From NCBI GenBank assembly GCA_014925825.1, contig JACGCK010000503.1:1-19148 (forward strand): a stretch of DNA of 19,148 nt. The letters are read 5' to 3'. Shown one piece after another: positions 10,632 to 18,300 of this stretch; the first letter of the stretch is position 1, and every line of letters begins with the position of its first letter. The position numbers and the translations under genes were made by a program. Under the pieces are notes generated by a model, which was not told the DNA's origin, made no database searches, and was given only the letters and a program-made list of their open reading frames with translations. The DNA is from Pholiota molesta (Eukaryota; Basidiomycota; Agaricomycetes; Agaricales; Strophariaceae).

Positions 10632-11208
10632 AGTTAATGACTTGTTGAAGACGAACTCGAGCATACCTTGACAGCATTGTTTTGCTCTCATGCCAATGTC
10701 CTCGGAATTCATCACGGCCAAACAAATGTCTGCACTGCCACCTGACAGATTGATCATGACATTGACAGTCGCGGCTCGCCACATCCTGCCGCACACGACT
10801 TGCGTCGAGAACGCAAACGGATGCCGAGCTCTTCGCAATAATCAAACGGGTAAAAACGCGTCATGTATCGGCATAGATGGGTGCATACAATATGGACAGT
10901 AAGCCAAGGTATCTAATGCATTATCGACTTTTGGAGGTGAGTAGGGATGGTGTCCCATGATGGTAGCCAAATTCTATCGGAAACAGCGTTCCCGTGGCAA
11001 AATCTGTGATGCTCTTTTCAGATGTGAAAAGAGGGGCGGTGAGACTGAAAGTCCAGCAGTTGGGATAAGTTGTATAAATTATGGAAGATGATTAAATGGC
11101 CCATTAGCATCGCGTCCTATACAGCACTATAGTTGAGCACGAAAACGAAAAGAGACAGAAATTGGACGTACCTGAGTATTGTAAGTTTATGTAGGTGCTG
11201 CCCCATCC
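10632..11208. other. Intergenic region
   Basis: Contains the 5' flank of the complex I-type gene and the 3' flank of the DUF1279 gene, both minus strand. Open frames here are short and their translations show no family motif. No RNA gene seen. Confidence 0.4.
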
Positions 11209-11892
11209 TCAAGGGTTGCTACTTCTACTTCCCCTCTCCCGGATCCTCTCTCGCATTTCATGTGCTGCACGGCGGGTGCCGGCGGTACCAGCCCATCCCC
11301 TCGCCGACAGCCACCCAACGATCTTGGGCGTAAATGCAGCGGTGAGCCCGACACGGATAGGCAAGAACAGTGTCTTGTGAATTGTATACGCCAGCACAAG
11401 CATGGCATAGAAGCCTTCCTGGCCTGTACCCGTCTGCGTTCGGGCGACGGCGTCGATCTCATCCCTGCCTGGCTCGGCGGGCCGCGTGTAGATGAAGTCA
11501 GTGACCGCGCTCTTGACGCTGGCGGCGACCTCAGAGACGTATTCCGCGCCGAGGAGGTTGATGCCGACGAAGGCGACGGAGAAATCGAGGACGGAGAAAA
11601 TGAGGTAGACACCGAGCGCGTACCACCCGTACGCCTTGATGAGGTGCTTGAGGCGCTGGGACATGGATGCGTCGGGCGGCAGGGGGCTCAGACGGGGCTC
11701 GGACGGGGACTTGGGGCCAGAGTCGGCCATGAGACGGGCAGGAAAGTTGGAGAAGAAGCGGGCATTGGGGCGCGGGGTGTGGGTGAGCGGGGAGACGGGG
11801 AGACGGGTGGCGGCGGTGAGGGGGAGCAGGGGGCGTGCGACGCGCGGGGCGATGGCCTTGAATATGTGGAGGCGCGGGAGGAGGCCGCGCAT
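11209..11892 (-). CDS. Mitochondrial DUF1279 protein (FAM210/Nat2-like)
   Basis: Uninterrupted frame of 227 aa from the ATG at 11892. The frame is open 48 codons further up, but starting at MRGLLPRLHIFKAIAPR gives an Arg-rich amphipathic leader typical of mitochondrial import, ending near RFFSNFPARLM. The DUF1279 core starts around residue 80 with LKHLIKAYGWYALGVYL (first membrane segment, continuing SVLDFSVAFVGINLLG) and ends with AYTIHKTLFLPIRVGLTAAFTPKIV, the second conserved segment. Residues 205-220 form a charged Arg/Glu-rich tail. Family members (FAM210A/B in animals, Nat2 in yeast) are mitochondrial membrane proteins of poorly defined role, so no biochemical function is claimed. It is divergent from the SAM decarboxylase gene, with 240 bp between start codons. 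Confidence 0.82.
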   Translation of the reverse strand: MRGLLPRLHIFKAIAPRVARPLLPLTAATRLPVSPLTHTPRPNARFFSNFPARLMADSGPKSPSEPRLSPLPPDASMSQRLKHLIKAYGWYALGVYLIFSVLDFSVAFVGINLLGAEYVSEVAASVKSAVTDFIYTRPAEPGRDEIDAVARTQTGTGQEGFYAMLVLAYTIHKTLFLPIRVGLTAAFTPKIVGWLSARGWAGTAGTRRAAHEMRERIRERGSRSSNP

Positions 11893-12132
11893 GGTGGTGG
11901 GTGCTGAGCGCCACCGCGGGGAGCGCCCGACGAGGAGCAGGTCACGTGTGGATAACGCCGTATGGCAGGGGACAAAAATATTGCAGGGATAGTGGATGCA
12001 TCTTCTCGTGAGAGGGCCTGTCCAGAGCTCTTTCATCGATCATCCTCTGCCCTATACCAGTACATGTATCCCGTCGTCGCCATCCGTGCCCGATCTTCCT
12101 CAGCCCCTCGATAGCATCCCCATCTATCTGCC
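11893..12132. promoter_or_regulatory. Bidirectional promoter region
   Basis: The 240 bp between two divergent start codons must hold both promoters and 5' leaders. Pyrimidine-rich stretches precede the plus-strand start. No clear TATA box was found for either gene. Confidence 0.45.
12064..12114 (+). promoter_or_regulatory. Possible uORF in the SAM decarboxylase leader
   Basis: ATG at 12064 opens a 16-codon frame (MYPVVAIRARSSSAPR) ending at TAG 12112-12114, 18 nt before the main ATG. If the transcript starts upstream of it, translation of the main frame would depend on leaky scanning or reinitiation. Peptide-sensing uORFs control this enzyme in mammals and plants; nothing here shows that this one does the same. 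Confidence 0.3.
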
Positions 12133-13470
12133 ATGTCCGCCGACGCCCCAGACGACTACCAGGCTTCTGCACCCTTCGAGGGCCCCGAGAAGCTCCTCGA
12201 GATCTGGTTCGCTCCATCTGCTGCCCAGGTGCCCCACCTCCCCGCCGCCAGCGGCACGAAAACCGGCCTTCGCACCGTCTCCCGCGCGACATGGGAGGAG
12301 ATGCTCGACATCGTCAAATGCAAGGTCCTCAGCGTCATTGAAGGCACCGATATCGACGCTTACCTCCTGAGGTTAGTTTTTCTAGGTTGGCGTCGTCGCT
12401 GCATGCTCACGAAGCCACAGCGAGTCGTCCTTTTTCGTCTCTCCACACCGCCTCATCCTCAAGACCTGCGGCACTACCCTTAATCTCTTTGGCCTGCCCC
12501 GTATCCTTGAAATCGCTGCCAAAGAAGCAAACATGACCACCGTCTACCGCTTTTTCTACTCGCGCAAGTCATTCATGTTTCCCGAGCGTCAGCTCGGCCC
12601 TCACAGGGACTGGAAGCAAGAGGTCGAATACCTCGATAAAATTTTCTCCAACGGCGCGGCCTACACCATCGGCAAAGTCAACGGGGATCACTGGCTTCTC
12701 TATCTCACTAACCCGAGTCCTATCAGAATCACCTTGACGCTCCACACGTGGAGACGGAGGATCGACACGTGATTACACAATTGAAATCCTCATGAGTGAC
12801 TCTCGCCCAAGCGCGCGAGCCGTTCTTCTTCGACGAGGCCACGCGGACCGCGTGCTCACGCCGTCCGCCCTCGCCGCCGATCTGTCCGACAACCTGGCAT
12901 CACCCAAAATATTCCCGCCGTCTCTGACGCAACTGGATGCGTACGCCTTCCAGCCATGCGGGTATTCATCGAACGCGCTCATCAAGTGGGGGCACGGGCC
13001 GCTCGAGAACGACTTTGCTGGGACGCCCTCCGCCAACGCGCCCCGAAGCGCCCGCCGCCGCCTCGGGCGAGGGGTACTACACGATCCACGTCACGCCCGA
13101 GGAGGGTTGGTCCTACGCAAGCTTCGAGTGCAACGTGCCGCTCTCGACGTCCGGCGCATCGCAGCGCGGGAAGATCCCAGACCTCAAGACGCTCGTGAGG
13201 CGCGTCGTGAATATCTTCCAACCCGGCCGCATCACCCTCACCCTCTTCGTCTCGAGCGAGGACAACGAGACGGGCGAGGAGTCTGCGGTCGAGGCCGCGC
13301 AGCGTGCGTTCAAAGCGGCGCTCATCCCGGCTGCGCTTGGGGTGAACGGCGCGTCAGCGCCCATGTCCCCGGACGCACGCCTGCACACTAAAAACTATAA
13401 AAGGACGGACAAAATCAACTACGAGTTTGGAGGATATGATTTGGCCTTTGCGAGCTTTGAATTGAAATGA
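12133..13470 (+). CDS. SPE2: S-adenosylmethionine decarboxylase proenzyme, with frame breaks
   Basis: Pyruvoyl enzyme that decarboxylates S-adenosylmethionine to supply aminopropyl groups for spermidine and spermine. Exons 12133-12371, 12421-12716 and 12760-13470; introns are 49 and 43 nt. Hallmarks: FEGPEKLLEIWF near the N-terminus, the self-cleavage site LSESSFFV split by intron 1 (cleavage expected between Glu81 and Ser82), LKTCGTT with the catalytic Cys96, DYTIEILMSD, CGYSSNALIKWG and GYYTIHVTPEEGWSY with the processing His. The third exon is damaged as given: about two bases seem missing in the GC repeat at 12811-12817 and one near 12850-12853, so EPFFFDEATRT is read in another frame between them; one C too many in 13041-13044 throws out the C-terminal part from EAPAAASGEGYY to the stop. 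The first two compensate; the third does not. Either sequence errors or a dying copy. Identity is certain, integrity is not. Confidence 0.85.
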
Positions 13471-14003
13471 TCTGGCCTGATAGAATTTGCTTTGATATAT
13501 GTAGTACCCTGTACCCCGCTGTGTAAGATACCATCGACCAAAAAGAAACCACTACCACCACACCACAAGAACGAGAGAAAGTACTAGTAGAGTAGGCTCT
13601 GAGCTAGTATTGCGGTTTGGATTTTCCTGTGATATCTTCTCGCTGTTTTCGTTTCGAGTACCCGTTTAATATGCGCAGTTTTCTAAACCACTGAAACTAA
13701 GAGCGAGTCAACTACAGTTTCGACCGAACAAAAATAGATATTTTGATTATACGGATTAAGAGCATAGAGGACCCAGGATTAGCCTATTACACTTTCGCTT
13801 TCCAATAAATAAACAACCAAGGCGAGAATAAAGTCCGACAATACACACAAAGCTACAAAGACTCGAACCAAAGGGTTACCAATAAGCAGAAAAAGAGTGA
13901 GAAAGTGTTCCATCTCTCAATACATATGATAATTATACGAAATATTAGGCCAGCACTGCCAAAGAACAAAAAAGAAGAGCGGCTGCAAGAGGTTACTTTT
14001 GTA
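13471..14003. other. Convergent intergenic region
   Basis: AT-rich 533 bp between the 3' ends of the SAM decarboxylase (plus) and the Zn2Cys6 gene (minus). Short open frames only, no RNA gene or repeat recognised. Presumably both 3' UTRs. Confidence 0.4.
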
Positions 14004-15658
14004 TTAAGAGGAAGGCAAAGGGATAGCCTCTTTTTGCTGTGCAGATTTGTTGCGCATGATACACAGTGGGCAGAGCCGCACGTATAGCTCGGCCATTGGC
14101 CAGGTAATAGTTGCCTAATCAGTGCAGTAGGTTGAATAAGGGTGAAGAATGATAAGGTAGGCTAACAACTTACAAATCTCAAACGGACGACTTCGAGGAG
14201 CATTTGAGCCGCAGGGAGGTGTGACCGATGAGCATAGGTTAAGACATCATATATCTGGTTGAAAACAGGTATCCGATCATAATGGTGCACCTGCGAAATT
14301 CCATTCAGTACTGATTTACACGATTGCCGTGCTAGATTTTTTTAAAATACCTGAAGACTGTCCTCGTCCGTGTTGTCATTGAGAAGATCACTGATAAACC
14401 GGCGCCGATGCCCTGCTGCGGTCTGCGCGTCCATTTCAAACACAGAGTCCCGAGGCACGAGGATAGCGCTGTATTTGTCGGAGCCAGCACAAAGCCTATG
14501 TATCACAGTCCAAGAATGCAAACGGTCTGAAAGGTGAGAAACATCGCCAGTCTGAAGCGCCCGAGCAAGCTTGATGTATTTATCGACAGAAAGGCAAGCA
14601 GTTTCCTTTATCGCTTCCATCATGTTCCGCTGGAGATGCATTAAGGAGCTCTCAAAGTCGGGGCGTTTTGGCATCTCGACGGAATCGATTTGGTAGAGGG
14701 ACTGATAGACGTATGCTGGGAGAGGGATAAACGCGGGATGCCGCCAAGGTTCGATATGCGAATCGGGAATAAGAATTTTGTGATGAGCAACAGGGAAGGT
14801 ATGTGGTATGATCTCCAGTCTTGCTGTAGACGATTGAGACTGGGCAACACCTCCAACGGGCAGAGTCGCATGTGTAGGCAGGCTCTGTTTATTTGGCTTT
14901 GCAAAATCTGCTGTGAATCTCCCCGTGTGGCTAGAGTCAGGATCCGACGCGGGTTCTGTCTCAGAATGGGTGGGAGATAAACTCGTATGGGGAACTCCTC
15001 CTGCAATGTTCTGGCCGTAGAAGCTGTGACCGCCCATGGTTTCATCCACCGGTTCGACCTTTATGCCCTGTTCTTGCCCACCCCGTGTAGGCCATTCCTT
15101 TTTGCTGCTACTAGCCACAGGAGTCACCGGACTAATCTCTTCGTCATCGGCGCGCCTGTGCCTTTTCTTGGGTGTATAATTGCACAACGTTCCCTGCCCG
15201 CCCCCTTTGCAGTTGTTACATATGGGCAGATTTCGGTCACACTGAATAATAAGAATCCACTTTCCTTGAGAAGGAGGACTTCAAAAAACATTTTTGCTGC
15301 TCACTTTCATGTTATGTCCTCGACAGCGATCGCATCTAGGTATGCCCCGATGCGCCGGAGTAGGAAGTGGGGTATACGAACAATCTTTGAGGTTTGCCCA
15401 AGAGCAGTGATTACAGGTCGGCAAAACACGGTCGCACTGGACAGGAAATACTTAGTTTTTTCTATGAGGCAACCCGCAGATTATTGACGAACCTTTAAAT
15501 TACTCAAGCGACAGTGGTCGCATCGAGGTTTTCCTCTGCGGCCCACCCATCGTGATTGTGCGTGCCATATATACTTTTGGATTTGGGATGCGAATAGTTA
15601 GCTGCCCTTCACCTCTGGTGCTTTCGATATGGTCTGAATCCTCCTGAGGCGACGACAT
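14004..15658 (-). CDS. Protein with two tandem Zn2Cys6 clusters and an integrase-like HHCC tail
   Basis: Five exons: 15658-15493, 15436-15305, 15241-14351, 14290-14174, 14114-14004; 471 aa if one extra C in the CC at 15540-15541 is removed. That correction makes exon 1 exactly 55 codons and joins MARTITM to GRRGKPRC. First cluster C46-x2-C-x6-C-x6-C-x2-C-x7-C74, second C90-x2-C-x6-C-x6-C-x2-C-x8-C119; each begins RG-x-PRCD-x-CR and continues KCDR-x-LP-x-CN-x-C. A Phase-0 intron falls just before the third Cys in both. The middle (120-396) is Ser/Pro/charged and low in conserved motifs. The tail IYDVLTYAHRSH ... TWPMAELYVRLCPLC resembles the zinc-binding HHCC module of retroelement integrases (His417, His420, Cys450, Cys453). 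Zn2Cys6 clusters bind DNA in fungal regulators, so a nuclear role is plausible. The start codon is tentative. Confidence 0.72.
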
Positions 15659-16409
15659 AACTTGAGCGGGCCAGGTTCGCCACGGAGTCCTCTAGAGTGG
15701 TAATTATCAATGCGATTCAGACGTGACGTGACCTAATCTACGCTGAATATAGAATTTACTCGGCGACAAAAGGCTGAAACTTTTGCACATCGAGCCTGCT
15801 GTCTTTCTTGTCTTCAATTCAAGCAGAATCGGACAAGCTCGCTCTTTGGGTATTCTACCAACGTGGGTATGTGTTTACATTAGGCTTTTTCAGAGGTAGG
15901 ACAGCTGTCTACAGGAGCTGCCTTGCGATGAAGAAGGCCTTGAGACATAGCAAACCACCATATATGGGTAACGTGGTTCAGCAGTCGTGTAACCTTTTGA
16001 AGCCGGCCCGATCTCTTCCGGGCGTACTTTGACCTGAACAGCGACTAGCCCTCTTCTTGAAATCACAAATGCCATGCCAAAAGCTTGTACCTTTCTCCAC
16101 CTTGAAGTATTTCTACGAACAATCAAAGCATCTGCTAGACTTTCGAACTTGCAAGCTCAACCTCTCTGATGCCTCGAAATCGCATCATGTGCTTCCAGGA
16201 GCTTCACTGGGTCCAACCGCTGAAGAATCCTACTTCCTGCTTCCCAAACTTGACTTCAGAACACCATCTGAACAAACTTGCATGGCTCGTCTGGCCATGA
16301 GCTACCAGCGATATCACGAGGAGGCAACCTTTCCCTCTGATTCAGAGGGTCTGCTTCCATCAGGTCCACCGAAGATGTCGAATGCGATTTGCTCACATGG
16401 ACGCAGTTA
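15659..16409. other. Region without a confident gene
   Basis: Contains the 5' flank of the double-Zn2Cys6 gene. On the minus strand 16126-15890 reads through as SRRGLVAVQVKVRPEE and similar, and the plus strand 16057-16578 is open, but neither shows a start, splice pattern or family motif I recognise. Possibly remnants of a decayed gene. Confidence 0.35.
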
Positions 16410-16565
16410 CTATATAGTATTAGCATCGTTTCCACCATTTGAATTACGCACGTTTTCCGCCGGGATCTTTTCTCGCTCCTTCAGCACGCTGCGAAGTGGG
16501 ATTATAGGCAGTTCTCTCAAACTATCATCTGTATTTCCCTCCGAGGCGCTATTTATAGTAAGCAT
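16410..16565 (-). CDS. Small uncertain ORF or first exon, minus strand
   Basis: ATG at 16565 opens 51 codons (MLTINSASEGNTDDSLREL, then LRSVLKEREKIPAEN) ending in TAG at 16412-16410. The composition is protein-like and acidic/basic. If a 60-nt intron begins at the GTGCGT after IPAEN and ends at GTGAG, the frame continues as QIAFDIFGGPDGSRPSESE. Family unknown. It would be divergent from the secreted-protein gene at 16754. A chance frame cannot be excluded. Confidence 0.25.
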   Translation of the reverse strand: MLTINSASEGNTDDSLRELPIIPLRSVLKEREKIPAENVRNSNGGNDANTI

Positions 16566-16687
16566 GTTCGCATGTTAATCCAGATCCCATGCTGCTGCTT
16601 GTTTCTCAATCACACGTTCTACCGCATCGTATTACTTCGATGCGTTCTCTGGAATTAGAAACATTCCTTCTTTCACTTGCCTCTGGG

Positions 16688-16695
16688 TATAAATA
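16688..16695 (+). promoter_or_regulatory. TATA box of the secreted-protein gene
   Basis: TATAAATA lies 59-66 nt upstream of the ATG at 16754, leaving a leader of about 30 nt if transcription starts 30 nt downstream of the box. Confidence 0.55.
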
Positions 16696-16753
16696 AGGGA
16701 ATCGCGCCTGAAGAACGACCGTTGAGAACTTGCCCACTCTGATTTACTTGGAT

Positions 16754-17997
16754 ATGCTTTCGAACGTCAAAGCCTCACTTTCTGGAGTTTTGCTGGGTGC
16801 TCTTTGCGTGGCAGCGGCATCCGTCGCATATGTGGATCCAAGTCTAAATGGAGGCTCGATGCTCGACAACGGTACTTCATACTCAGCTCTCTCGGATTGC
16901 TTTTGAACATATCCTGACGTATTTCAGCTGGTGTCGGTGTTGGCGAACCTTTGAATGTACGTTAACATTTCGGAGCTTCTGACTGTATACATTGACTTAT
17001 TTTGACTGACCCAGATCATCATCTCTGGGTTAAGCTCCCCAGACGTCCTTACAGACTCTGGAATTGTCAACTACGCCAAGTCCATTGGATTGTAAGTCCA
17101 AGCCTCGGATTTCTGTTCAAGCTTACAAAGTAGTATTTTTCTAGCTCAACTGAATGCCTAGGTATTCATCTTGGAGGACCCCAGTCCGCCAATTTGGGAG
17201 ATGGTAACGGGTTTGTCAATCAAACGGTATATCATCTTGTACATATACAAGCGTCTATTACCTAACAACTCTTGCGTTGCAACACAGGTGGAATTGCGCC
17301 AGGACTACGGAAATGCAGACGTTGGCACATGTCTCGAAAGTTTGATTGGAGGCAATCATTTCCGGTAAATGATCAATTGTTTCGCAAGAAGTAGAGCATG
17401 AACGCTGACTTTGAATTCTTTTTGGCAGCGTTTTCCGACAGAACGGACCACAGGCTGATACGGGTGCTTTATTCCTTGCGTAAGTCAATCATAAGTTTAT
17501 ATAGAAAATTCCTCCTAATCTTTGGCAAATGTTTCAGCGTTTCTAAAGAAGAGGTACTTGCAAAGAATGGTAGCATAATGAGTGAATATTTCTTTTTCTA
17601 ATATTATGCCAGGATGTCGAGGAGGGCCATACCATTGTGCCCGATGGATACAACATTGGTGGTTCTACAGTCCTCATATTTCTACTGCTACTAAAAGCAG
17701 GAAATGCTGCATAGGCCGCAATGAATTTGTCGCGGTTGCCCTCGGCACAACAAGCTTTGGCGGAACAACTTATTCCACCACCGGCCAGAATATTACAGGA
17801 CTCCTTCCTGTAGGGAGCACAGGGTAAGCACTCAAGTCAGATACTACGTCGTCTTCAGAACCTAACACGATAAATTCGGCATAGCATTAACCATGGTATT
17901 TTAACTTTTTTCAGCAGAATCCTCTCGTACTAATTCAAACTTTCCAGACATCGCCATTGATGGAATCGTTACACTTCTCACTGTAACAATTCAGTAG
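16754..17997 (+). CDS. Conserved secreted protein of unknown function, eleven exons
   Basis: Predicted 221 aa. Exons: 16754-16871, 16928-16956, 17015-17091, 17145-17226, 17288-17364, 17429-17479, 17538-17553, 17613-17658, 17715-17823, 17885-17895, 17948-17997. Every junction is GT..AG and every phase agrees to the stop, which is strong support for the model. A signal peptide (LLGALCVAAASVA) precedes GVGVGEPLN, IIISGLSSPDVLTDSG, GFSTECLGIHLGGPQSANLG, CLESLIGGNHFRVFRQNGP, DTGALFLAVSKEED and IGRNEFVAVALGTTSFGG. I recall similar secreted proteins of unknown role in other Agaricomycetes, but know no enzymatic motif. Two Cys remain in the mature chain (in TECLG and TCLES) and could pair. Exons 7 and 10 are only 16 and 11 nt, so automated models probably miss them. 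The TATA box at 16688 suits a regulated gene. Confidence 0.85.
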
Positions 17998-18300
17998 GGA
18001 AGCCCTACGCATGGCGCATTTTTCGTTCTCATACACCTTAAATAGTCGAAGGCATGATTCATTAGGTTTATTTGATCAAACTCAATTGTAAACAAGACAT
18101 TGTGGACGGACTTGGAGCTAGCTTTGAGGGTAATGAGGTATCGTACACTATGTATTGGACAGGATGAAATACATCAATGTTTATGGAAGTCGAAGTTAAC
18201 AGACCATGAGTGTATCGCAGAAATCAAGGGGAATACAGTTCTTGGGATTGAAATATAGGCGAGCTCGTAGAGCGGTTTCGTGAACAATTGAAACGACGAG
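17998..18300. other. Convergent intergenic region
   Basis: 303 bp between the stop codons of the secreted-protein gene (plus) and the DBF4-like gene (minus). Nothing recognisable apart from presumed 3' UTRs. Confidence 0.4.

Noticed and set aside
11260..11992. Plus-strand frames opposite the DUF1279 gene
   Set aside because: Arg/Gly/Glu-rich translations typical of the antisense of a GC-rich coding exon; the minus strand carries clear DUF1279 motifs.
13861..13880. A possible tRNA B-box on the minus strand (GGTTCGAGTC)
   Set aside because: No A-box at the right distance and no acceptor stem pairing.
14004..14290. A retrotransposon integrase fragment as a separate mobile element
   Set aside because: Both exons join in phase with the Zn2Cys6 gene through canonical introns, and there is no reverse transcriptase, DDE core or terminal repeat nearby.
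16057..16578. Plus-strand 173-codon open frame
   Set aside because: It begins at a TTG, has no recognisable motif, no splice pattern and no promoter. Kept only as part of an undefined region.
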